From contig JABANP010000467.1 in the NCBI GenBank assembly GCA_013115135.1, forward strand, positions 1 through 41,420: a stretch of DNA of 41,420 bases, written 5' to 3'. Source of the DNA: Perkinsus olseni. Its lineage: Eukaryota; Perkinsozoa; Perkinsida; Perkinsidae. The translations under genes and the position numbers were made by a program. Below, in pieces: positions 30,776 to 41,420 of this stretch. How positions within the stretch are numbered: the stretch's first letter is position 1; each line of letters begins with the position of its first letter. The notes below the pieces were generated by a model. It was not told the DNA's origin. It saw only the letters and a program-made list of their open reading frames with translations, and made no database searches.

Positions 30776-31400
30776 AGCTGTACGAAAATTCCGAAAAGTA
30801 CGAAAATTCGATGTACGAAATAATACTGTACGAATTTTAACTGTGAGAGTCGGAACTGTACGACTTGTCACTGTATGGACTGGAGGTGTACCACAGGATA
30901 CTGTACAGATCGCGTGTGAAAACTGTACGGATCAGGCTTGTACGAATGAACTTTCTACGAGTTGTCACCGTACTGAGCGATCCTCACCGGTTACTCTCTA
31001 CTCCATCCCAAAACGTGGCAACTCCGACTCCGCTGACTTCGATCCCGTACAAGACAGAAGGACCGGTGGGGATCATATCGTACAGTTGCAATTCGTAGAG
31101 CCACAGCTCGTTCCGCCTTATAATGCACAGTTTCTTTTCGTACAGTTTGAACTCGTACATTCTATCTCGATACAACCTCAACTCATCTGGTTACATTCCT
31201 TACAGTGTCATTTCGTACAGTGGCTTTTGGTACAGTGCCCACCAGTACAATTTCAGCCAGTAAAACGTCAACCGGTATAGTTACCTTTGGTACAATGTCA
31301 CCTTAGGGTGATGGCACCAGTACAGTGTCACCTCCTACAGCCTTAGCTCGTATTAAATACGAGTTCTTGGAATACGGTATGTTCCAACTCGTTCTTACCT
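30776..31400. repeat. F-type arms in E copy 1, divergent orientation
   Basis: 30776-30985 carries TGTACGA units. 31080-31400 carries TCGTACAG units. This is the opposite order to F1. Spacing is mostly 15-16 bases. A second TCGTACA/TCGTATA stretch is at 31785-31920. Confidence 0.75.
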
Positions 31401-31975
31401 AATCCAGTACACCACTATGTCACACACGCACGTTTTCGTACAGCCCGGTCGATTTTCAGGCATACTTCGCGCCGCGCGAACTAGCCTGAGAATCGGCCGC
31501 GCGCTTCAACCTTCTCCCCCCCTGCCTACTGGCTGCGCGAACGACTGGGGATCGAATAGGGATCGAAAGGGTGATGGCACAGAGGGCTATCCGCGCGGCC
31601 AATCTTACTTCGTTTTTGTGAAGTGTTTCGAAGCCGTGAGCGATCCTCTAGACTGTTCAAATGGGTGCTCAAGTTTTATCAAACAAGCAATCTATCATCA
31701 GTTCAACTCCAGCCCTAACGCCTCAGTGACCGAACGCACTATGGATCCATCAATCACGGGATTACACGTGGAGATGCTCACCATTCGTACATTAAACACT
31801 CGTATATTTTCGACTTATGTCTCGAATACTCGTATACCTGGAACTCGTGAATATAAAAATCGTACGCATAAAACTCGTACAAGTAATACCCGTTAAACAT
31901 GAAACTCGAGCATACACATGACGAGCAATTTTTTAGGCAAGCCGCGGAGCCGCTCCGCGACAAGGTGCCTGCTGA

Positions 31976-32278
31976 CATCTTCCTACAACTTCTACAATGC
32001 CAACGACTACATCGACCAGTTCGTCGACGCCCTCAAGTACAAGGACAAACTACATTATATGCTCCGACAGCTTTGTTTATGTGCAGAGTCTCAAGTCTAC
32101 TCGAGATTCGTCTGGTGACTTGAACACTCGGGACAAGTCCAACATCCACAAGGCTCGACAGCTACTCAGTCGACGTGGCTACCAGCTATGGCGACTCAGA
32201 GGCTCTACTAACCCTGCGGACCTCCAGTGGAAGTTAGGTACCCTCCACAGGGTCCCTAACTGTCCAACTACGACGTGA
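31976..32278 (+). pseudogene. Pao-type RNase H remnant in E copy 1
   Basis: One frame gives 'YIICSDSFVYVQSLKS', then 'SNIHKARQLLSRRGYQLWRL' and 'STNPADLQWKLG', ending TGA at about 32276-32278. The DS motif and the terminal NPAD fit the end of BEL/Pao RNase H. It is followed at about 32353 by the F left end TGTATTACGATTCGTACACC. Confidence 0.6.
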
Positions 32279-32588
32279 CGCCGACCCCAAGTCTTAAAAA
32301 ATGGGTCGTCAACTTCGTTGACAGTACCCATAGCACCTCTCCTCCTACATTAGCGGGTGTATTACGATTCGTACACCGAAAAACTCTCGCTTTTACAGAA
32401 AGAACACTATCACTTCGTACACGGCACAGCAAGCACGTCTACAAGGCCAAACTGATACTCATCCAACTCCCACCACTGCAAGTCGAAGGCTGGTGTTTTT
32501 TGATTCTGATTATCGAGGATGATGACAGGTAAGTATATACTGTGTACTATTATCTTTTCCTTTCCGCTCCCCCGGGAGCGTGGTGTGT

Positions 32589-32846
32589 AGGGTTCGTGCC
32601 CTGCGCGCTTGCCCTCGTAATCGTTATCGTCTGACCACTTGTAGTTCGCCCCTCGATTATTGCGCCAGCATTCGATTGCGCTACGCTTAAGTGCGTGTTA
32701 CATAGCGGTGAACTACTCGAGAAGTGAGTTTTTTGTTTGATTCTTCCCACTTGGCTGCCTTTCCGCGAAGGTCTGCCCTTGTTGTGAAGTTCGACTACGC
32801 TATCCACCGAAGCACTGCTACTAGTTGCGTTGCCCAGTCACCGGCA
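32589..32846 (+). repeat. Dispersed 260-base repeat in E copy 1
   Basis: Same unit as 15235-15494. Confidence 0.85.
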
Positions 32847-33115
32847 TAACAGGTGATTCTCTGTGATAATTCGTGCCGCTCCGCTAGGCGCATCTCGCAT
32901 CTCGCTCACTAGCGAAAACGCTAAATTCAAAAACGCATGATAAGCCGACGAGCTAACTGTATTTGTATAACTCAATTCACTCCATTACCAACTATGTCGA
33001 GTTTCCAAGCCAACAAGGGAGATAGATCGCCCGAGCAAGACCTCTAATCTCCCGAATCGCTACTTAAGTGTCGTGCTGATTCGCTGCGCCTCCATCATGT
33101 CGCGCGCCACGAAAT

Positions 33116-33724
33116 GTGTTCCTGGAGGACTCTCATAATTTACCTTGGCACGTCTCGTCTCGCGTTTGTGTACGCCACTACTTTGCGTATGGAGTTCGCT
33201 TGGACTACTTCGGCTCTTCTTTGGGACTTCCTCAGCTTCGTCCCGACGCTGGAGTTTTTCTTGGCTTTGGGCTTGGGTACCCTTCGGACAGTCTCCCTGT
33301 CTACTTGCGAAACTCAGGATTACGTTCATCTAATCGATTTGCCAAGCTTGGATTACAAGGACTCCCGGGTCTTTTGTGGATTTCTCTGCTGAGTTCTTCC
33401 GTGGGTTCCCTCAAGGACTTGACTGCTGCAACCTCTTCTGACTTGGGTTCTCAAGTGACTCGGAAAAGTATCGTCAACGAAGACGCTCACGTTAAAGAAG
33501 AAATGTCGCTCGCCCGTAAATTCGCCGATGCGCACCCAAAATATACATTAAACATTTTTTCTTCGAACGCCAAAATAAGGAGTAAAATCGGTTTTCTGAG
33601 TCGAAGGTTACAAATGCGAGGAACGAAATCTCGGCCGTCTTGGGTGACTTCGAAACTTCTTTCCAGGCTTTACGGGCGTAAGCCCATAGCCCTATATACG
33701 CCCCGCGCTAGCGGAAGCCGATAG
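33116..33724 (+). other. Unrecognised open frame across the E/Y boundary
   Basis: 202 codons, open through the point (33255-33260) where the direct copy at 37,020 and the inverted copy at 38,867 both break. It includes 'LGFGLGYPSDSLPVYLRNSG' and 'KEEMSLARKFADAHPKYTLN'. No family is recognised; it may be a retroelement remnant. Confidence 0.25.
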
Positions 33725-34290
33725 AGCTAGACAGAACCACAGATAGTACATGATGGAAGATGATTAGACCGAGAAGGCAGAAAATGGTATACGAACATAG
33801 TATTTCTATTAAACTTTGCGGCGAGATGATCGGACTATAAATACAGCATGGCGCAAAGATTCCTCTGATGAGTAGAGAAGATGAGTTGAGAAGCGCTCTG
33901 AATCGTGGGCAAGGACGTTAAAAGGCAGGTATTATGCTCATAAATACGCTAGGTGTGACCACTCAAGTACCAGATGTTCGATCGTAGAAAGCAAAATCAT
34001 AAAAAGGGAACAAGCCGGGTGGAAGAAGGGCATTTTTTCAAGAGTGAGTAGAAAAAGCAAGGTTTGCTCCGCATGCCTGGAAGAACCGCAGTGCATTGAG
34101 TCAAGCCGTCAACGATGAGCTCTCACGAGCATATATTGTTCACCAGTTAGATTTAACGATCCGTACACTGAAATCTCGATTGCACACCAGTCGCAGAGCG
34201 GCCCCGCGACTGGCGTGTAAAAATTTTCACGCCGGCTCAGGTGGCGCTGGGACTCCGGTGTCTAACTGCCTGACGTCAATTCGGCCCCTT

Positions 34291-34346
34291 GTGCTCGAAC
34301 CAGCGACCGTGCGCGTGGAAGCAGAGCCGCATACCACTATGCCAGT
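34291..34346 (-). pseudogene. tRNA-Gly(TCC)-like remnant
   Basis: On the - strand: A-box TGGCATAGTGGTATGC, possible anticodon loop CTTCCAC and B-box GGTTCGAGCAC. Stems do not pair well. The inverted copy is at about 37785-37840. Confidence 0.45.
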
Positions 34347-34574
34347 ATGTTCTATGTAGCAGAAAGCGTGCACGAAGCGCTGGAATTATGCAATATCCAT
34401 ACCGCTCGTTTGGTTCTGCGAGTCACACTGCTGTATTATACATCGTCGATTCATCTACTCGATAAGCAACATTCGGGTGGCCCGCAGTATCTAAGCCGAA
34501 CATCAATCCTCGGATTATTTTCCTTGCGTTTGCCTGCTCCGTGCGGCTTTTGAGTTATTCGATGCCCTTCGTGA

Positions 34575-34710
34575 ATGAGGAGTGTACGAACTGTGAGCTG
34601 AATCGAAAGTGTACGACTTAGCAGTGTACCAGTATTTGTGCATTATATCTCAGTGTACTTGCTTACGGTGTACCACTATTGAGTGTACTAAACTGCCGTG
34701 CACGAGTTTG
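34575..34710 (-). repeat. F-type arm in Y
   Basis: GTGTACGA/GTGTACC/GTGTACT units at 15-17 base spacing. The mirror image lies at about 37420-37560. Confidence 0.7.
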
Positions 34711-35094
34711 CAGTGCGATATATCTACATATCTTTCTGTGCTAGAAAGATATATAGATTTGACACATTGATTCTGATGTTAATGAACGCAGTGGTTCATC
34801 GTTGAATGGCAGCATTCTGAGTTCTGCTGCTGATGATGATATGGCATTGTTCGACTTGAGTAAAGTATTCTCAAACGGTCTCTTGCACATCCCGCTTACT
34901 CTAATATTACACCTGTCGTTACTTCTTTCAGAAACATTGAAAAAGCTTTGGAGAGGTTTCCGAACTTTGGCTGGCATCGAGTATCTAATGCTTCTGATTA
35001 TCGTTGTACTTTGAAGAAGATCGACGATTTAGGGGACCGAGCTCGAAATACAATCAGCACTACCTAAATCAGCGCTACCGGTTCATCTTCGATC

Positions 35095-35759
35095 GGCACT
35101 ATGAAGATTTCGAGATGACCAACAAATCTTGGTCAGCTTACATCTCTGCTAAAACACTCATGTCATCTCCATGATCATGACAGTATCCTGCAAATGCTGT
35201 TACCCATAGCAGCAGGCATGCGGAACTTACTGAGGCACGATGGTCCCCTTGAGACCTTGGCGACGTCGAAGCGCCCAGAGCCTCCCAGCTGCTGAATCCA
35301 ACTTTACAGAATGAAAGTCCAGATGACAGACTGGTTATGTAGCAACCGCAACGAACACATCCAGCTTACGCACTAACGGCCGAGGAGAGTCAATTCGCTC
35401 GCGAGCGAGCAAAACAACCGTACCAGACCCTGCGGACTGTGGCGCATGGTTCACTATGCATGAGGCAGCAGAGAGGCGAAGCCCCAGTCCTTATAAACGC
35501 TGGGTAACCAGCCAGCCAATGACGGTGTATGAGTTGAGCACCTGTACGGTGCTGCGTAGAAGTTCCGTTATGGTACTACCGTGGTCGAGAACCGCGTCAA
35601 AACGGACCACAAGACCCAAGCGCTCAGCCATAAGGTCGTCTCAGCAGAGGAGAGCACGACAGCGTCAGTAAAGATGGCCGAGCAGCAGCTCGAAGTTACG
35701 ATCCCTTCGGCCTTGCAGTTGGGACTACTACCTTGACGCTCGGTCTGACGAACAACGAC
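35095..35759. other. Single-copy spacer between rearranged blocks
   Basis: Not repeated elsewhere in the window. From about 35057 one frame reads 'YLNQRYRFIFDRHYEDFEMT' across the inverted-repeat edge, and shorter codon-like stretches follow, so it is probably decayed element DNA. No motif identified. Confidence 0.5.
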
Positions 35760-37020
35760 AGGGTGCCTGCTGACATTTTCCTACAACTTCTACAATGCCA
35801 ACGACTACATCGACCAGTTCGTCGACGCCCTCAAGTACAAGGACAAACTACATTATATGCTCCGACAGCTTTGTTTATGTGCAGAGTCTCAAGTCTACTC
35901 GAGATTCGTCTGGTGACTTGAACACTCGGGACAAGTCCAACATCCACAAGGCTCGACAGCTACTCAGTCGACGTGGCTACCAGCTATGGCGACTCAGAGG
36001 CTCTACCAACCCTGCGGATCTCCAGTGGAAGTGAGGTACCCTCCACAGGGTCCCTAACTGTCCAACTACGACGTGACGCCGACCCCAAGTCTTCAAAAAG
36101 CACCTCCCCTCCTACATTAGCGGGTGTATTACGATTCGTACACCGAAAAACTCTCGCTTTTACAGAAAGAACACTATCACTTCGTACACGGCACAGCAAG
36201 CACGTCTACAAGGCCAAACTGATACTCATCTAACTCCCACCACTGCAAGTCGAAGGCTGGTGATTTTGATTCTGATGATCGAGGATGATGACAGGTAAGT
36301 ATATACTGTGTATCTTTTCCTTTTCGTTCCCCGGGAGCCTGGTGTGTAGGGTTCGTGACCTGCGCGCTCGCCCTCGTAATCGTTATCGTCTGACCACTTG
36401 TAGTTCGCCCCTCGATTAATGCGCCAGCATTCGATTGCGCTACGCTTAAGTGCGTGTTACATAGCGGTGAACTACTCGAGAAGTGAGTTTTTTGTTTGAT
36501 TCTTCCCACTTGGCTGCCTTTCCGCGAAGGTCTGCCCTTGTTGTGAAGTTCGACTACGCTATCCACCGAAGCACTGCTACTAGTTGCGTTGCCCAGTCAC
36601 CGGCATAACAGGTGATTCTCTGTGATAATTCGTGCCGCTCCGCTAGGCGCATCTCGCATCTCGCTCACTAGCGAAAACGCTAAATTCAAAAACGCATGAT
36701 AAGCCGACGAGCTAACTGTATTTGTATAACTCAATTCACTCCATTACCAACTATGTCGAGTTTCCAAGCCAACAAGGGAGATAGATCGCCCGAGCAAGAC
36801 CTCTAATCTCCCGAATCGCTACTTGAGCGTCGTGCTGATTCGCTGCGCCTCCATCATGTCGCGCGCCACGAAATGTGTTCCTGGAGGACTCTCATAATTT
36901 ACCTTGGCACGTCTCGTCTCGCGTTTGTGTACGCCACTACGTTGCGTATGGAGTTCGCTTGGACTACTTCGGCTCTTCTTTGGGACTTCCTCAGCTTCGT
37001 CCCGACGCTGGAGTTTTTCT
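35760..37020 (+). repeat. Repeat E, 5'-truncated copy 2
   Basis: Matches 31966-33260. It has a deletion of about 31 bases near 36098 and several substitutions. It includes an RNase H remnant (to about 36050) and a 260-base repeat (36347-36604). Confidence 0.92.
36347..36604 (+). repeat. Dispersed 260-base repeat in E copy 2
   Basis: Same unit as 15235-15494 and 32589-32846. Confidence 0.85.
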
Positions 37021-37034
37021 TGCTTAACGACGCA

Positions 37035-38867
37035 GATCGAAGATGAACCGGTAGCGCTGATTTAGGTAGTGCTGATTGTATTTCGAGCTCGGTCTCCTAA
37101 ATCGTCGATCTTCTTCAAAGTACAACGATAATCAGAAGCATTAGATACTCGATGCCAGCCAAAGTTCGGAAACCTCTCCAAAGCTTTTTCAATGTTTCTG
37201 AAAGAAGTAACGACAGGTGTAATATTAGAGTAAGCGGGATGTGCAAGAGACCGTTTGAGAATACTTTACTCAAGTCGAACAATGCCATATCATCATCAGC
37301 AGCAGAACTCAGAATGCTGTCATTCAACGATGAACCACTGCGTTCATTAACATCAGAATCAATGTGTCAAATCTATATATCTTTCTAGCACAGAAAGATA
37401 TGTAGATATATCGCACTGCAAACTCGTGCACGGCAGTTTAGTACACTCAATAGTGGTACACCGTAAGCAAGTACACTGAGATATAATGCACAAATACTGG
37501 TACACTGCTAAGTCGTACACTTTCGATTCAGCTCACAGTTCGTACACTCCTCATTCACGAAGGGCATCGAATAACTCAAAAGCCGCACGGAGCAGGCAAA
37601 CGCAAGGAAAATAATCCGAGGATTGATGTTCGGCTTAGATACTGCGGGCCACCCGAATGTTGCTTATCGAGTAGATGAATCGACGATGTATAATACAGCA
37701 GTGTGACTCGCAGAACCAAACGAGCGGTATGGATATTGCATAATTCCAGCGCTTCGTGCACGCTTTCTGCTACATAGAACATGCTGGCATAGTGGTATGC
37801 GGCTATGCTTCCACGCGCACGGTCGCTGGTTCGAGCACAAGGGGCCGAATTGATGTCAGGCAGTTAGACACCGGAGTCCCAGCGCCACCTGAGCCGGCGT
37901 GAAAATTTTTACACGCCAGTCGCGGGGCCGCTCTGCGACTGGTGTGCAAACGAGATTTCAGTGTACGGATCGTTAAATCTAACTGGTGAACAATATATGC
38001 TCGTGAGAGCTCATCGTTGACGGCTTGACTCAATGCACTGCGGTTCTTCCAGGCATGCGGAGCAAACCTTGCTTTTTCTACTCACTCTTGAAAAAATGCC
38101 CTTCTTCCACCCGGCTTGTTCCCTTTTTATGATTTTGCTCCCTACGATCGAACATCTGGTACTTGAGTGGTCACACCTAGCGTATTTATGAGCATAATAC
38201 CTGCCTTTTAACGTCCTTGCCCACGATTCAGAGCGCTTCTCAACTCATCTTCTCTACTCATCAGAGGAATCTTTGCGCCATGCTGTATTTATAGTCCGAT
38301 CATCTCGCCGCAAAGTTTAATAGAAATACTATGTTCGTATACCATTTTCTGCCTTCTCGGTCTAATCATCTTCCATCATGTACTATCTGTGGTTCTGTCT
38401 AGCTCTATCGGCTTCCGCTATCGCGGGGCGTATATAGGGCTATGGGCTTACGCCCGTAAAGCCTGGAAAGAAGTTTCGAAGTCACGGCCGAGATTTCGTT
38501 CCTCGCATTTGTAACCTTCGACTCAGAAAACCGATTTCACTCCTTATTTTGGCGTTCGAAGAAAAAATGTTTAATGTATATTTTGGGTGCGCATCGGCGA
38601 ATTTACGGGCAAGCGACATTTCTTCTTTAACGTGAGCGTCTTCGTTGACGATACGTTTCCGAGTCACTTAAGAACCCAAGTCAGAAGAGGTTGCAGCAGT
38701 CAAGTCCTTGAGGGAACCCACGGAAGAACTCAGCAGAGAAATCCACAAAAGACCCGGGAGTCCTTGTAATCCAAGCTTGGCAAATCGATTAGATGAACGT
38801 AATCCTGAGTTTCGCAAGTAGACAGGGAGACTGTCCGAAGGGTACCCAAGCCCAAATCAAGGAAAAA
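37035..38867 (-). repeat. 1.84 kb inverted repeat Y, right arm
   Basis: Reverse complement of 33255-35094. Its ends break the coding-like frames that run through the left copy's ends, so this copy is the derived one. Confidence 0.93.
37785..37840 (+). pseudogene. tRNA-Gly(TCC)-like remnant, inverted copy
   Basis: Same A-box, TTCC loop and B-box as the - strand copy at 34291-34346, with one or two substitutions. Confidence 0.45.
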
Positions 38868-38883
38868 GTCGCGCGCGGGGCGC

Positions 38884-38942
38884 GGGCAATTTTTTAATCA
38901 CTATTTTTTGCCCGGCGCAAAAAATATGATTAAAAATTGCCC
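38884..38942. repeat. Long A/T-rich hairpin, copy 2
   Basis: Same structure as 30717-30775, with one substitution in the left arm. Confidence 0.85.
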
Positions 38943-40757
38943 AGCTGTACGAAAATTCCGAAAAGTACGAAAATTCGATGTACGAAATAATACTGTACGA
39001 ATTTTAACTGTGAAAGTCGGAACTGTACGACTTGTCACTGTATGGACTGGAGGTGTACCACAGGATACTGTACAGATCGCGTGTGAAAACTGTACGGATC
39101 AGGCTTGTACGAATGAACTTTCTACGAGTTGTCACCGTACTGAGCGATCCTCACCGGTTACTCTCTACTCCATCCCAAAACGTGGCAACTCCGACTCCGC
39201 TGACTTCGATCCCGTACAAGACAGAAGGACCGGTGGGGATCATATCGTACAGTTGCAATTCGTAGAGCCACAGCTCGTTCCGCCTTATAATGCACAGTTT
39301 CTTTTCGTACAGTTTGAACTCGTACATTCTATCTCGATACAACCTCAACTCATCTGGTTACATTCCTTACAGTGTCATTTCGTACAGTGGCTTTTGGTAC
39401 AGTGCCCACCAGTACAATTTCAGCCAGTAAAACGTCAACCGGTATAGTTACCTTTGGTACAATGTCACCTTAGGGTGATGGCACCAGTACAGTGTCACCT
39501 CCTACAGCCTTAGCTCGTATTAAATACGAGTTCTTGGAATACGGTATGTTCCAACTCGTTCTTACCTAATCCAGTACACCACTATGTCACACACGCACGT
39601 TTTCGTACAGCCCGGTCGATTTTCAGGCATACTTCGCGCCGCGCGAACTAGCCTGAGAATCGGCCGCGCGCTTCAACCTTCTCCCCCCCTGCCTACTGGC
39701 TGCACGAACGACTGGGGATCGAATAGGGATCGAAAGGGTGATGGCACAGAGGGCTATCCGCGCGGCCAATCTTACTTCGTTTTTGTGAAGTGTTTCGAAG
39801 CCGTGAGCGATCCTCTAGACTGTTCAAATGGGTGCTCAAGTTTTATCAAACAAGCAATCTATCATCAGTTCAACTCCAGCCCTAACGCCTCAGTGACCGA
39901 ACGCACTATGGATCCATCAATCACGGGATTACACGTGGAGATGCTCACCATTCGTACATTAAACACTCGTATATTTTCGACTTATGTCTCGAATACTCGT
40001 ATACCTGGAACTCGTGAATATAAAAATCGTACGCATAAAACTCGTACAAGTAATACCCGTTAAACATGAAACTCGAGCATACACATGACGAGCAATTTTT
40101 TTAGGCAAGCCGCGGAGCTGCTCCGCGACAAGGTGCCTGCTGACATCTTCCTACAACTTCTACAATGCCAACGACTACATCGACCAGTTCGTCGACGCCC
40201 TCAAGTACAAGGACAAACTACATTATATGCTCCGACAGCTTTGTTTATGTGCAGAGTCTCAAGTCTACTCGAGATTCGTCTGGTGACTTGAACACTCGGG
40301 ACAAGTCCAACATCCACAAGGCTCGACAGCTACTCAGTCGACGTGGCTACCAGCTATGGCGACTCAGAGGCTCTACTAACCCTGCGGACCTCCAGTGGAA
40401 GTTAGGTACCCTCCACAGGGTCCCTAACTGTCCAACTACGACGTGACGCCGACCCCAAGTCTTAAAAAATGGGTCGTCAACTTCGTTGACAGTACCCATA
40501 GCACCTCTCCTCCTACATTAGCGGGTGTATTACGATTCGTACACCGAAAAACTCTCGCTTTTACAGAAAGAACACTATCACTTCGTACACGGCACAGCAA
40601 GCACGTCTACAAGGCCAAACTGATACTCATCCAACTCCCACCACTGCAAGTCGAAGGCTGGTGTTTTTTGATTCTGATTATCGAGGATGATGACAGGTAA
40701 GTATATACTGTGTACTATTATCTTTTTCCTTTCCGCTCCCCCGGGAGCGTGGTGTGT

Positions 40758-41018
40758 AGGGTTCGTGCCCCTGCGCGCTTGCCCCTCGTAATCGTTATCG
40801 TCTGACCACTTGTAGTTCGCCCCTCGATTATTGCGCCAGCATCTGATTGCGCTACGCTTAAGTGCGTGTTACATAGCGGTGAACTACTCGAGAAGTGAGT
40901 TTTTTTGTTTGATTCTTCCCACTTGGCTGCCTTTCCGCGAAGGTCTGCCCTTGTTGTGAAGTTCGACTACGCTATCCACCGAAGCACTGCTACTAGTTGC
41001 GTTGCCCAGTCACCGGCA
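40758..41018 (+). repeat. Dispersed 260-base repeat in E copy 3
   Basis: Same unit as 15235-15494, with small C-run length differences. Confidence 0.85.
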
Positions 41019-41420
41019 TAACAGGTGATTCTCTGTGATAATTCGTGCCGCTCCGCTAGGCGCATCTCGCATCTCGCTCACTAGCGAAAACGCTAAATTC
41101 AAAAACGCATGATAAGCCGACGAGCTAACTGTATTTGTATAACTCAATTCACTCCATTACCAACTATGTCGAGTTTCCAAGCCAACAAGGGAGATAGATC
41201 GCCCGAGCAAGACCTCTAATCTCCCGAATCGCTACTTAAGTGTCGTGCTGATTCGCTGCGCCTCCATCATGTCGCGCGCCACGAAATGTGTTCCTGGAGG
41301 ACTCTCATAATTTACCTTGGCACGTCTCGTCTCGCGTTTGTGTACGCCACTACTTTGCGTATGGAGTTCGCTTGGACTACTTCGGCTCTTCTTTGGGACT
41401 CCTCAGCTTCGTCCCGACGC

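Larger units (their letters stand above)
30698..33260 (+). repeat. 2.56 kb direct repeat E, copy 1
   Basis: Matches 38865-41420 (offset 8,167-8,168 bases), with a handful of substitutions and homopolymer-length differences. Its right half, from 31966, also matches 35760-37020. It carries an A/T hairpin, F-type arms, Pao RNase H remnant, truncated F left end and the 260-base repeat. No intact gene. Confidence 0.93.
33255..35094 (+). repeat. 1.84 kb inverted repeat Y, left arm
   Basis: Reverse complement of 37035-38867, with few differences. Contains a TGTACGA-type arm (about 34575-34710), a tRNA-Gly-like remnant and a coding-like stretch near 34800-35160. Confidence 0.93.
38865..41420 (+). 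repeat. 2.56 kb direct repeat E, copy 3, runs off the window
   Basis: Matches 30698 onward; homopolymer differences cluster around 40093, 40725 and 40770-40785. Contains the A/T hairpin (38884-38942), divergent F-type arms, RNase H remnant (about 40145-40446), truncated F left end and 260-base repeat (40758-41018). Confidence 0.93.

Noticed and set aside
37152..37388. Mirror-image open frames in the Y arms (70-78 codons on both strands)
   Set aside because: Both strands are open over the same DNA and the frames are the same sequence seen through the inverted repeat; no family motif decides a coding strand.

Overview
The window is nuclear DNA of a eukaryotic protist. Its genes are split by many short (about 25-165 base) GT...AG introns full of trinucleotide tracts. 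I cannot identify the organism; an alveolate such as a perkinsid is a guess from intron style and retroelement content.

Bases 1 to about 14,690 are host gene space. In order on the + strand they hold: the C-terminal part of a probable SET-domain (SETD3/SETD6/Rubisco-LSMT type) methyltransferase; a U2SURP/SR140 spliceosome protein with RRM, SURP and CID regions; a VMP1 autophagy/ER membrane protein; an AAAP-family (SLC36-like) amino-acid transporter whose 14 exons can be traced in phase; an intact tRNA-Thr(CGT); and a small unrecognised gene. An unrecognised gene on the - strand (13,956-14,694) is cut off where retroelement DNA begins.

Bases 14,695 to about 30,650 are nested mobile elements. 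A Ty3-type element with gag and protease is the base layer. Its gag is split at 16,092 by a 7.7 kb foldback-like element (16,093-23,824). That element is flanked by an 8-base target duplication, and its arms are built from a 15-base unit carrying the heptamer TCGTACA. A complete BEL/Pao retrotransposon (16,474-22,513) sits inside it, with 265-base LTRs, a 4-base target duplication, and an RRM in Gag where a zinc knuckle is expected. The same Ty3 gag/protease is split again by a 530-base element (24,231-24,760) with an 8-base duplication and helically phased A/T tracts. Further right are more foldback arms, a 1.3 kb unit encoding one unknown 252-residue protein (with its empty site preserved in a paralogous copy), Pao RNase H remnants and a copia-type remnant.

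Bases 30,680 to 41,420 are a recent segmental rearrangement. A 2.56 kb block occurs as direct copies at 30,698 and 38,865 (the second runs off the window), with a 5'-truncated copy at 35,760. A 1.84 kb block occurs as inverted copies at 33,255-35,094 and 37,035-38,867. Copies differ by only a few bases. This part contains only decayed element DNA, repeat arms, hairpins and tRNA-like remnants.

The strongest candidates for something undescribed are the foldback family with 15-base heptamer arms and associated tRNA-like cores, the RRM-bearing Pao Gag, and the single-protein mobile unit.
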